From Microbacterium sp. MYb45 (GTDB lineage Bacteria; Actinomycetota; Actinomycetes; Actinomycetales; Microbacteriaceae): 64,000 bases of DNA. Below the pieces are notes generated by a model. It was not told the DNA's origin and made no database searches. It saw only the letters and a program-made list of their open reading frames with translations. How positions within the stretch are numbered: the first letter of the stretch is position 1; every line of letters starts with the position of its first letter. A program made the position numbers and the translations under genes. The stretch lies in the NCBI RefSeq assembly GCF_002979655.1, contig NZ_PCPG01000001.1, positions 124,001-188,000 of the forward strand, read 5' to 3'. Shown here piece after piece: positions 54,930-63,381 of the stretch.

Positions 54930-55154
54930 TCAGGCGACGAAGCCGACGCGGCGCGATTCCTCGGTGCCCAGCTCGATGTAGGCGAGGTTCGCGGTCGGGA
55001 CGATGTACGAGTTGCCCTTCACGTCGGCGAAGCTCACGTGCGTCGCGTTCTGCTCCAGCGCCGTGGCGACCTGGGTGCGGACCTCGTCCGCGCTCACGCC
55101 GGTGTCGAAGCTCAGTTCACGGCCGGTGTTGATGATGCCGATGCGGATTTCCAC
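54930..55154 (-). CDS. DUF3107 protein
   Basis: A 74-residue protein from a GTG with an AAGGAG site 6 bases upstream. The sequence (EIRIGIINTGREL, then SYIVPTANLAYIELG) predicts a small beta-alpha-beta fold and matches DUF3107, a family conserved in actinobacteria and usually found near the AdnAB helicase genes. Its function is unknown. It is divergent from adnA with 140 bases between and shares a short transcript with the small membrane protein. A minus-strand TAGAGT (55191-55186) is the likely -10 box. Confidence 0.88.
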   Translation of the reverse strand: MEIRIGIINTGRELSFDTGVSADEVRTQVATALEQNATHVSFADVKGNSYIVPTANLAYIELGTEESRRVGFVA

Positions 55155-55185
55155 GCGTGCTCCTTGAAGATCGGGGACTGGCCCA

Positions 55186-55191
55186 ACTCTA
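55186..55191 (-). promoter_or_regulatory. Candidate -10 box of the DUF3107 gene
   Basis: Minus-strand TAGAGT lies about 31 bases before the GTG start, upstream of the AAGGAG site. Confidence 0.4.
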
Positions 55192-55281
55192 CCCCGCGCG
55201 CCTCGCGCCGGATCGGCCGACCGCGGTGGTTTCGCCCTGAGCGCACAGACGAGGACGCACGCCGATGTCCGCGCGTCCGGA

Positions 55282-55287
55282 TAGCGT
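55282..55287 (+). promoter_or_regulatory. -10 box before adnA, deciding its start
   Basis: TAGCGT ends 7 bases before the ATG at 55295, with GGAGGAC between. Its position downstream of the ATG at 55265 argues against that earlier start. Confidence 0.5.
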
Positions 55288-55294
55288 GGAGGAC

Positions 55295-58200
55295 ATGACA
55301 TCGGATGCCGCGCAGCGAGCTGTGATCGCTGCGGAGCCGTCGGCATCGGGCGTCATCATCGGCGCACCGGGAACGGGGAAGACCCGCACCCTCGTCGACC
55401 GTGTGGTGCATCTGCTCGACGCACAAGGGCTGCGACCCGAAGAGGTCCTCGCGCTCACCCCGAGTCGTCAGGCGGCGACGGCGCTGCGAGATCGCATCGG
55501 CGTGCGCATCGGTCAGGCCACCCCCGGCCCGTTGGCGCGGTCCCTCGGGTCCTTCGCCTTCCAGCTCGTCCGCGGGGCGATGGTGCGCGAGGGCGCGGAA
55601 CCGCCTGCGTTGCTCACCGGCGCAGACCAGGACCGCATCATCGCGGAACTGCTCGTCGGTGACATGGAAGACGGGCGCATCGCCTGGCCGGATGCCCTCA
55701 GCGCCTCCGTGCGCGCATCGAAGGGATTCCGTTCCGAGCTGCGGGCGTTCCTGGCGGAGTGCACCGAGATCGGCGTGCACCCCGAAGAGCTCCGTGCGTC
55801 GGGCAATGATGTCTGGACCGCGGCGGCGGAGTTCCTGGTCGAATATCGGACGGTGCTCGATGCGCTGCGCTCGGCGCACCGCGACGCCGCGGATCTTCTC
55901 AGTGAGGCGAGCACGATCCTGCAGCGGGCGGACGCGCCGACGCTCGGTCCCCTGGCGCCCCTGCGCGTGGTGCTGATCGACGACGCGCAGGAGCTCACTC
56001 GGGGTGGGATCGCGATGGTCAAGAGCCTCCGTGGCCGCGGCATCGCCGTTCTGGCCTTCGGTGACCCCGACATCTCGTCCGGTTCCTTCCGCGGGGCCAG
56101 CCCGGAGCTGTTCGCCCAGCTCGCGGGCGCGCTCGGGGATGTGCATGTGCTCGACGGTGCGCATCGTCAGCAGCCGGCGCTCACCGCGCTCACACGGACC
56201 GTGACGCAGGCGATCGGCGTCTCCGGCAGGGTGGAGCACCGGCGTGCTCCCGTGCCGGTGACATCGGAGGAGATCGACGCCCGGGTTTCGACCTTCGTCG
56301 CACCCTCGCCCTACGAGGAGCTCGATCGCATCGCCGGAGTGATGCGGGAATGGCATCTCGCTGAGGGGATCCGTTGGGAACGGATGGCCGTCATCGCCCA
56401 CGACACCCGACAGGTGACGACCCTCGAGACCGAACTCGCCGCCCGAGAGATCCCCACCCGCGCCGCCGGAGTGCAGCGTCCGCTCGGCAGCGAGGGCATC
56501 GTGCGAGACATCGTCGGCATCGTGCGCCTGGCGCTGACCCCGATCGAGGAACGCACCTCCGAGGCGCTCGAAGAGGCCATGCGCACCCCGTTCGGAGGGA
56601 TGGACGCGATCGGACTGCGGCGCCTCCGTGCCCGGCTCCGGCATATCGAGCTCGAACAGGGCGGCGCGACGCCCGCGCGAGAACTGCTGCGGCAGGCCAT
56701 GGCCAACCCTGCGCACCTGACCCTCATCGACGCGCCGGAGTCGCGTACGGCAGAGCGCTTCGCCGAGACGATCGAAGCCACGGCCAGAGCGGCCGCCGAG
56801 GGGGAGACGATCCACGATCTGCTGTGGCGGGTGTGGGACCAGGCCCGCGCCGTGGACGGTCGCCGGCTCCGGGTCGCCTGGCGCGAGATCTCGCAGTTGC
56901 CGACCGGCGCCGAGACGGCGCGCTCACTCGACGCCCTCGTCGCGCTCTTCGACGCGGCGAAGAGGTTCGTCGAGCGTACTCCCGAGGAGCAGCCGCACAC
57001 CTTCGTGCGCGACATCCTCGACAGCGAGGTCCCCGAGGATTCGCTGTCGACGCCCGACCGCCCGGGCAGAGTCACGCTCCTGACCCCCGCGACGGCCCTC
57101 GGCACGGAGTTCGACGCGGTCGTCGTCGCGGGGGTTCAGGATGGGATCTGGCCGAACGTGCGCCTGCGCGGTGGTCTGCTGCAGACATGGCGGCTTGCGG
57201 ATGCGATGCACGCGGCTCGCACCGGCACCAGCACCGAACCCGTCGGTGTGCTGGATCGCCGGCGGGCGGCGCTCCACGACGAACTCCGCCTGTTCGTCCG
57301 CGCGGTCTCCCGTGCGCGAGACCGCCTGCTGATCACGGCGGTCGATGACGACGACCTCACGCCGAGTCCCTTCTTCGGGTTCCTGCCGGCCCCGGAACCA
57401 CCGGAACGGCACGCGTCAGCGGAGCATCCGCTCACCCTGCGCGGACTGGTCGCGCGGCATCGACGCAGCCTCACCACCGCCCACACGGACTCGCTCAGGC
57501 GAGACGCCGCCGGGCAGCTCGCCGTGCTCGCCCGCGAGGGGGTGCCCGGCGCCGACCCCGCGGAGTGGTACGGGATGACCCCGACCTCGACCGATGCTCC
57601 GCTGCGAGATCTCGCGGTCACCGGCGCACGGGTCTCGCCATCGAAGATGGAGTCCTATGAGGAGTGCGGCCTCAACTGGGTCGTCTCGGCCCTCGGTGGC
57701 GACACGGTGATGCCTCCGACCGCCGGCATCGGCACGATCGTGCACGAGGCGATGGAGCGCGTTCCCGATGGTGACCTGGAGCGGATGCGCGCGATCGTCG
57801 AGGAGCACTGGCCGGAACTCGACTTCGAGACCGAGTGGATCGGCCGCAAGGAGCGGCGGCGCGCAGACGTGCTCGTGAGCCGCCTGCACACCTATCTCGG
57901 CGATGTGCGCCGCGAGGGCGGCCGCGCGATCGGCAGCGAGATGGAGTTCCGCTTCGCCGTCGACGTGGCCGCCGAAGCGGGAGACGATGCCGTGCCGACG
58001 GTGCACCCGGTCGGGGAGGACCGGTCGAATCAGGCCGTCATCCACGGGTACATCGACCGGGTGGAGGCCTATCCGCCGGCGGCCGGCGAGCACTCCCATG
58101 CTCGCGGACGCGGTTGGGAGCGGATGTCGAGCGGACCGGAAGGGCCCGTGGTCGTCGTCGACCTGAAGACCGGGAAGAACGACCCCGAATCCGACTCCGG

Positions 58201-58516
58201 CGTCGCCGAGCACGCACAGCTGGCCGCCTATCAGGTGGCGGTCCAGGAGGGGCTGGTCGAGGGTGCCCCGTCGGCGTCTCTGGCGGGTGCGCGGCTCGTG
58301 ATCGTCTCCAAGACGCTCGCCAAGAGCGACTACCGGATCGCCCATCAGCACACGCTGAGCGACGAGTCGCGCTCCGCCTTCCTGCGGCGGGTATCGGATG
58401 CGGCGCGCGGTATGTCGGCATCGAGCTTCACCGCGCAGGTGGAGTCGCACTGCGCAGACACGCAGCGCCGCGTGTATCCGTGCCGAATCCACACGGTGCC
58501 GGCGGTGAGCTCATGA
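55295..58516 (+). CDS. adnA: AdnA-type UvrD-like helicase with RecB-family nuclease domain
   Basis: The protein has 1073 residues from the ATG at 55295. Residues 1-700 form a UvrD-type motor: Walker A GAPGTGKT with Lys29, then motif II at 229-232 reading DDAQ where active helicases have DExQ, and motif III GDPDISSGS in place of the usual GDPxQSIY. The C-terminal 250 residues are a PD-(D/E)XK nuclease, with Asp956 and Lys958 in VDLKTGK and QLAAYQVAV after it. With AdnB it should form a heterodimer that unwinds and resects double-strand ends. The degraded motor motifs suggest AdnA contributes mainly its nuclease. Its stop overlaps the adnB ATG. Confidence 0.88.
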   Translation: MTSDAAQRAVIAAEPSASGVIIGAPGTGKTRTLVDRVVHLLDAQGLRPEEVLALTPSRQAATALRDRIGVRIGQATPGPLARSLGSFAFQLVRGAMVREGAEPPALLTGADQDRIIAELLVGDMEDGRIAWPDALSASVRASKGFRSELRAFLAECTEIGVHPEELRASGNDVWTAAAEFLVEYRTVLDALRSAHRDAADLLSEASTILQRADAPTLGPLAPLRVVLIDDAQELTRGGIAMVKSLRGRGIAVLAFGDPDISSGSFRGASPELFAQLAGALGDVHVLDGAHRQQPALTALTRTVTQAIGVSGRVEHRRAPVPVTSEEIDARVSTFVAPSPYEELDRIAGVMREWHLAEGIRWERMAVIAHDTRQVTTLETELAAREIPTRAAGVQRPLGSEGIVRDIVGIVRLALTPIEERTSEALEEAMRTPFGGMDAIGLRRLRARLRHIELEQGGATPARELLRQAMANPAHLTLIDAPESRTAERFAETIEATARAAAEGETIHDLLWRVWDQARAVDGRRLRVAWREISQLPTGAETARSLDALVALFDAAKRFVERTPEEQPHTFVRDILDSEVPEDSLSTPDRPGRVTLLTPATALGTEFDAVVVAGVQDGIWPNVRLRGGLLQTWRLADAMHAARTGTSTEPVGVLDRRRAALHDELRLFVRAVSRARDRLLITAVDDDDLTPSPFFGFLPAPEPPERHASAEHPLTLRGLVARHRRSLTTAHTDSLRRDAAGQLAVLAREGVPGADPAEWYGMTPTSTDAPLRDLAVTGARVSPSKMESYEECGLNWVVSALGGDTVMPPTAGIGTIVHEAMERVPDGDLERMRAIVEEHWPELDFETEWIGRKERRRADVLVSRLHTYLGDVRREGGRAIGSEMEFRFAVDVAAEAGDDAVPTVHPVGEDRSNQAVIHGYIDRVEAYPPAAGEHSHARGRGWERMSSGPEGPVVVVDLKTGKNDPESDSGVAEHAQLAAYQVAVQEGLVEGAPSASLAGARLVIVSKTLAKSDYRIAHQHTLSDESRSAFLRRVSDAARGMSASSFTAQVESHCADTQRRVYPCRIHTVPAVSS

Positions 58517-61500
58517 CGGCGTGGAACGGCGGCGAAGGCCTCTCCGCCACCGACATCGCCGCCGCGCTCGGCCAGCCCTCGCCCACAGCTGCTCAGCAAC
58601 GCGTGATCGAGGCTCCGCCGGAGCCGGCGCTGGTCGTGGCAGGTGCCGGCAGCGGCAAGACCGAGACGATGTCGGGGCGCGTGGTGTGGCTGGTCGCGAA
58701 CGGACACGTGCGCAGAGATGAGATCCTCGGCCTGACGTTCACGCGGAAGGCGGCGGGCGAGCTCGCTGAACGGATCGGACACCGGCTCGCGGTCATCGAC
58801 GAATACGGACGCCGGGGACTCCTGCCGCATCTGCCCGAGATCGTGCGGAGCGGTGCACTTCGTCGTGTCGATGAGGCGGTGCCGGGCCGCCAGCGCGAGC
58901 TCGTGCGCACGCATGTGCTCGACGAGCTGGCCGCGCACCACGGCACCGGCTGGAATCCGGCGACGCCCCGATCGGCGGAAGACCTCATGGTCCGGCCGCG
59001 CGTCTCGACCTACAACGCGTTCGCCGACGGCATCGTCCGGGAACATGCGGCACGGATCGGGCGGGATCCCGACGTCGCGATGCTCAGCCAGGCAGCCTCC
59101 TGGATGCTCGCGCGGGAAGTGGTGCTCCGCAGCGATCTGCCCGAGCTGGAGAACATCGACTATGCGCTCGGGACGATCATCGACGCAGTGCAGCGGCTCG
59201 CGGGTGACGCCCTCGATCATCGCGTCGACCTCGCCCTGGCCGAGCGGATCGCGGGGGAGCAGGCCCTCGCGTTCGAGCCGTATCGAAGCAACGGCGATGT
59301 CGAGAAGGCGGCGGTCAACCTGCTCAGTCTGCCGACGCTCGCACGCCTGGTGCGTGACTACATCGACGAGAAGGAACGTCGTGGCGTGCTGGACTTCGCC
59401 GATCAGGTCAGTGGCGCCTACGACATCGTCGAGTCCGCTCCCGATGTCCGCGCAGAGCTCCGCGAGCAGCATCGCGTCGTGCTCCTCGACGAGTACCAGG
59501 ACACTTCGGTGATCCAGACGCGCTTCCTCGCCGAGCTCTTCCGCGATTCCGCGGTGATGGCGGTCGGAGACCCGCACCAGTCGATCTACGGCTGGCGGGG
59601 TGCGAGCGCCGACAACCTCTACGCCTTCTCCGGCACGTTCTCGGGAACGGGAACAGCGACGACGTACAGCCTCATGACGAGCTGGCGGAACGACCGCGGC
59701 ATCCTCGACATCGCGAACCGGGTACTCGAGCCGCTGCAGCGCCCGGGGCTGGATGTCCCGCCTCTCGAACCCCGCCCCGGGGCGGGGGAAGGCACCGTCG
59801 CCGTGCGATTCCCGTTCACGGTCGACGAGGAGGCCGCGGCCGTCGCGGACTGGTTCGCCGAACGGCGGACGGAGCACGATGCGCGCGCGGCCGGTGCGGG
59901 TCACGCGACGACACCCCACACCGGCGCGATCCTGTTCCGTTCCAAGCGGCACATGCAGACCTTCGCGGCCGCGCTCGCCGGCCGCGGCATCCCGCACCGC
60001 ATCCTCGGCCTCGGTGGACTCCTCGCGACACCGGAGGTGGTCGACGTCGTCTCGACCCTTCGCGTCGTGCACGACCCCACGGCGGGGTCCGCGCTGATCC
60101 GCCTGCTCACCGGCCCCCGGTTCGGCGTCGGCGTCGCCGACATGGCGGCCCTGTACGACCTGGGGCGCACGCTGTCGGAGCGCGACACCGCGATGGCGCC
60201 CCTGCCGGAGGAGGTGCGCGCGCGGCTGCGCTCCTCCCGCGGCGCGGACGAGGCGGTGTCGATAATCGACGCGGTCGACGTGGTGCGCGCCGTGCGCGAC
60301 GACTACCGGTTGCTCGAATCGATCACCCCCGACGGGCGGGCGCGGGTCAGAGCAGCGGGGGAGATGCTGGAACGGCTCCGACGCGCCTCGTCGCAGCCGA
60401 TCCCGGAGCTGATCCGGCTCATCGAGCTCGAGCTCCGCCTGGACATAGAGCTCGCGGCCAACGAGACCAGGGGGCCTGCACGCATCGCGGCCACGCAGCT
60501 GCGTGCCTTCGCCGACGAGGTGCGCGCGTTCCTCGCCGCCGACGAGCGCGGGAGCATCGGCAGCCTGCTCGCCTGGCTCGACAAGGCCGAGAGCACGGAT
60601 GAGCTGATGCCGCGGCCGGAGCCGCCGGAGGCCGGTGTCGTGCAGCTGCTGACCATCCACGGGTCGAAGGGCCTGGAGTGGGATGCGGTCGCGGTGGTCC
60701 GGTTGGTCGCCGACGAGCTTCCGAGCCGGGTCTCCGACACCTCCGGCTGGTTCGGGTTCGGCGTCGTGCCGTTCGCGCTGCGCGGCGACAGGGACGCGTT
60801 GCCGCGTTTCGAGTGGGACCCCGCCGAGGCCATGGGCGGCGAGGCCGACCCCGCGAAGCGGCAGAAGCTCGCGCAGGCGTCGCTCTCCGGCGGTGCGACG
60901 AAAGCGAATCCGCACGGAGGTGCGCTCAAGAGGTTCAAGGACGCCTACCGCGCGTATCAGCAGCAGGAGGAGCGGCGCCTCGCGTACGTCGCGGTCACCC
61001 GTGCGCGGACGGATCTGCTCCTCAGCGGTGCGCACTGGGCCGGTCAGAAGGCCCCGCGCACGCCGAGTCCCTTCCTCGTCGAGGCGATCGAGGTGCGCGG
61101 CCTCGAGCCGATCGAGACGGTGGACCCGGACGACAATCCGTACGACGGTCCCGGGTCCACGCTCCGCTGGCCACTCGATCCGCTGGGAGCGCGGAGGACG
61201 GTCGTCACCGCAGCCGCCACAGCCGTCGATGAGGCGATGCGCGCCGGGACGGCCGAGCCGACGATCGAGCTCGAACGGCTGCTGGCTGAGCGCGCCGCCC
61301 GCCAGCGCGGAACCGATGCCGAGGCCCCGACGCGCGTACCCGCCTCGCGATTCAAGGACTACGTCACAGACTTCTCGGGAACACTGTCGTCGATCGTGCG
61401 CCCCATGCCGGAACGCCCTTATCGGCAGACGCGGCTCGGCACCCTGTTCCATGCCTGGGTGGAGCAGCGGTCCGAACTCGTCGGAGTCGGCAGTCGCGTC

Positions 61501-62007
61501 GACGAGGCGCTCTGGGAGATAGACGAGGACGAGACCGGGTCAGACCCCGTACGCGAAGGGTCGGGTGCAGCCGCCGACGCCGCTGATCTCGCTGTCCTGC
61601 AGGCGACGTTCGAGCGCAGCGAATGGGGCGGGATGAAGCCGATCGCCGTGGAGATCGAGATCGATTTCGCCCTCGGATCCGGACTGCCCGGCTCGCACGA
61701 GCGCGAAGAGGCGCACATCGTGATCTGCAAGCTCGACGCGGTGTACCGGCGCGCCGACCGCGGCGGCCGCATCGAGATCGTCGACTGGAAGACCGGTCGG
61801 GCGCCGCGCACACCGCAGGAGCGCGACGAACGGATGCTGCAGCTCGCGCTCTACCGCCTGGCCTATCATCGGCGATTCGAGGTGCCGCTCGAGGAGATCG
61901 ACGTGGCGTTGTACTACGTGGCGGACGATCTGATCATCCGGGGCGACCGCGTCTATTCGGAGGAAGAGCTCTTCCATCGCTGGAGTGCCGCGCGCGCGGC
62001 GCGCTGA
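58513..62007 (+). CDS. adnB: AdnB-type UvrD-like helicase with RecB-family nuclease domain
   Basis: A 1164-residue protein. The motor keeps canonical motifs: Walker A GAGSGKT with Lys49, motif II DEYQ at 326-329, motif III GDPHQSIYGWRG, and TIHGSKGLEWD. The C-terminal nuclease has Asp1091 and Lys1093 in VDWKTGR, then QLALYRLAY. It is the probable lead motor of the AdnAB end-resection machine. The ATG at 58513 overlaps the adnA stop by 4 bases, so the subunits are co-translated. The last 55 bases overlap the end of the convergent phosphotransferase-fold gene. Confidence 0.9.
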   Translation: MTAWNGGEGLSATDIAAALGQPSPTAAQQRVIEAPPEPALVVAGAGSGKTETMSGRVVWLVANGHVRRDEILGLTFTRKAAGELAERIGHRLAVIDEYGRRGLLPHLPEIVRSGALRRVDEAVPGRQRELVRTHVLDELAAHHGTGWNPATPRSAEDLMVRPRVSTYNAFADGIVREHAARIGRDPDVAMLSQAASWMLAREVVLRSDLPELENIDYALGTIIDAVQRLAGDALDHRVDLALAERIAGEQALAFEPYRSNGDVEKAAVNLLSLPTLARLVRDYIDEKERRGVLDFADQVSGAYDIVESAPDVRAELREQHRVVLLDEYQDTSVIQTRFLAELFRDSAVMAVGDPHQSIYGWRGASADNLYAFSGTFSGTGTATTYSLMTSWRNDRGILDIANRVLEPLQRPGLDVPPLEPRPGAGEGTVAVRFPFTVDEEAAAVADWFAERRTEHDARAAGAGHATTPHTGAILFRSKRHMQTFAAALAGRGIPHRILGLGGLLATPEVVDVVSTLRVVHDPTAGSALIRLLTGPRFGVGVADMAALYDLGRTLSERDTAMAPLPEEVRARLRSSRGADEAVSIIDAVDVVRAVRDDYRLLESITPDGRARVRAAGEMLERLRRASSQPIPELIRLIELELRLDIELAANETRGPARIAATQLRAFADEVRAFLAADERGSIGSLLAWLDKAESTDELMPRPEPPEAGVVQLLTIHGSKGLEWDAVAVVRLVADELPSRVSDTSGWFGFGVVPFALRGDRDALPRFEWDPAEAMGGEADPAKRQKLAQASLSGGATKANPHGGALKRFKDAYRAYQQQEERRLAYVAVTRARTDLLLSGAHWAGQKAPRTPSPFLVEAIEVRGLEPIETVDPDDNPYDGPGSTLRWPLDPLGARRTVVTAAATAVDEAMRAGTAEPTIELERLLAERAARQRGTDAEAPTRVPASRFKDYVTDFSGTLSSIVRPMPERPYRQTRLGTLFHAWVEQRSELVGVGSRVDEALWEIDEDETGSDPVREGSGAAADAADLAVLQATFERSEWGGMKPIAVEIEIDFALGSGLPGSHEREEAHIVICKLDAVYRRADRGGRIEIVDWKTGRAPRTPQERDERMLQLALYRLAYHRRFEVPLEEIDVALYYVADDLIIRGDRVYSEEELFHRWSAARAAR

Positions 62008-63317
62008 GCCTCGTCGGAATCGTCCGCGTCGTCATCCGTGTCCTCGCGCGGGGCGAGGGGGTGCGAGTCCTCGCGTGCTCCGGCGACTCCGCTGGTGCCG
62101 GCGAAAAGGCTCGCGACACCGGAGAGGTCCTCGGTCTCGATGTTCAGCATCTCCGCCCGGTGCGCGCTCTCGTCGGCGCGACGGCCGGTCGCGGTGCCCG
62201 GGAGTGCTTCGTGGGGCGCGGTCTCGGTCTGCGCCGGGTCCGACTCGTCGGGGGCGTTGGCCCACAGCTCTTCCGGGTTGTACGCGTCGGTGTGCATCGA
62301 TGTATCGATCTCTGCGGCGGTGTCCTGGGGAACACGGTCGAGGGCGTCGAGGGCGGAGTCGACACCGACCCCGCGAGAGTCGACGACGTTCAGGTCGTCG
62401 TCGCGGATGCCCTCGGCGAGTGCGTCCAGCAGGGCGGCGGCATCGTCGACGATGTCCGGCCGGCGCATCGAATCGCCGTGGACCAGCCATCGGGCGAACT
62501 CCAGCTCCGCGAGCAGGCGCGCGCGCACCTCCAGGCCGCTGTCGGGTGCCCGGTCGACCGAACGGGCATATGCCGCGTGCACGTCGGCGGCGGCGTCCGG
62601 GGCTGCCGAGAGCCAGGAGAGATCGAGGGCCGGATCGCCGACGGAGAGTCCATGCCATCCGACCAGTCCGACCACTTCGGGACCGCGCTCGGGGTCGTCT
62701 TCGAACAGGAACGAGGTCGCCTGGACGCCCCCCAGGATGACGGTGGACTCGAAACGCCACAGCTCGTCGTCGGCGACGGCATCGCGCCAGCGCACCGTGA
62801 GTCGAGCCGGAACGCGGCCCGTGGCCGCGGCGGTGTCGATCAGGCGCTCCAGTTCCGCGCGGCTCTCCTCGGCGCTGCGAGTGGCGAGCCCGGAACCGCG
62901 GACGACCGAGGTCGGAAGGGCGTGCACGGCGGCGATCGACGACCCCATGGATTCGGCGGCGCCACGCCCGGCCGGCACCAGCGCGGCCTCGATCTGGAAT
63001 CCGGGAAGGAGCTCGGTCACGAGGGCGCGGGCGTCGCCGAGTCGCGTCTCCCCGATATAGGCCGGGGCGCGGAAGGGGAGCATCGCCCGTGCGCCGTCGG
63101 TCAGTGCGCGCAACGCGAGTGCCTCGGCAGCGAGCTCACGCGCGGTGTCGTCATCGTCTGCGACACGGATCGCGAGCTCACGACCGTCGGCGAGTGAGGC
63201 CACCGCCGAGTCGAACCGCGCGTCGCCGTCCGCGCTCAAGCTGCGGGCGCCCGTGACCTCCGCCCCGGGCAGAGCAGCGGTCACTGCCGCGGCTAGAGTG
63301 AAAGGAGAGCGTCCCAT
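61953..63317 (-). CDS. Phosphotransferase-fold protein, apparently catalytically dead
   Basis: The protein has 454 residues from the ATG at 63317. Residues 1-260 follow the aminoglycoside phosphotransferase (APH) fold: an N-lobe, LVTELLPG as hinge, and GDPALDLSWL at 227-236. The catalytic loop, normally HGDxxxxN, reads ILGGVQATSFLF at 194-205 and lacks both Asp and Asn. The DFG-like Asp is Gly220 in GLVGW. A pseudokinase is therefore likely. The last 190 residues are an acidic disordered tail. Its 3' end overlaps adnB by 55 bases. TACCCT lies 6 bases before the ATG. Confidence 0.78.
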   Translation of the reverse strand: MGRSPFTLAAAVTAALPGAEVTGARSLSADGDARFDSAVASLADGRELAIRVADDDDTARELAAEALALRALTDGARAMLPFRAPAYIGETRLGDARALVTELLPGFQIEAALVPAGRGAAESMGSSIAAVHALPTSVVRGSGLATRSAEESRAELERLIDTAAATGRVPARLTVRWRDAVADDELWRFESTVILGGVQATSFLFEDDPERGPEVVGLVGWHGLSVGDPALDLSWLSAAPDAAADVHAAYARSVDRAPDSGLEVRARLLAELEFARWLVHGDSMRRPDIVDDAAALLDALAEGIRDDDLNVVDSRGVGVDSALDALDRVPQDTAAEIDTSMHTDAYNPEELWANAPDESDPAQTETAPHEALPGTATGRRADESAHRAEMLNIETEDLSGVASLFAGTSGVAGAREDSHPLAPREDTDDDADDSDEAQRAARAALQRWKSSSSE

Positions 63318-63323
63318 GCCCCC

Positions 63324-63329
63324 AGGGTA
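63324..63329 (-). promoter_or_regulatory. -10 box before the phosphotransferase-fold gene
   Basis: Minus-strand TACCCT ends 6 bases before the ATG at 63317, the leaderless-type layout. Confidence 0.45.
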
Positions 63330-63381
63330 GGTCGGCTCAGGGGCGGTCCCGCCTCCGCCACGCCCGTGAAAGAGGGAGTCG

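Noticed and set aside
55265..55294. Earlier in-frame ATG for adnA
   Set aside because: The TAGCGT promoter candidate lies after it, and the added residues match no helicase N-terminus.
58345..61452. Open frame of 1035 codons on the minus strand opposite adnB
   Set aside because: Antisense shadow of a gene with all helicase and nuclease motifs; low-complexity composition and no recognisable domain.
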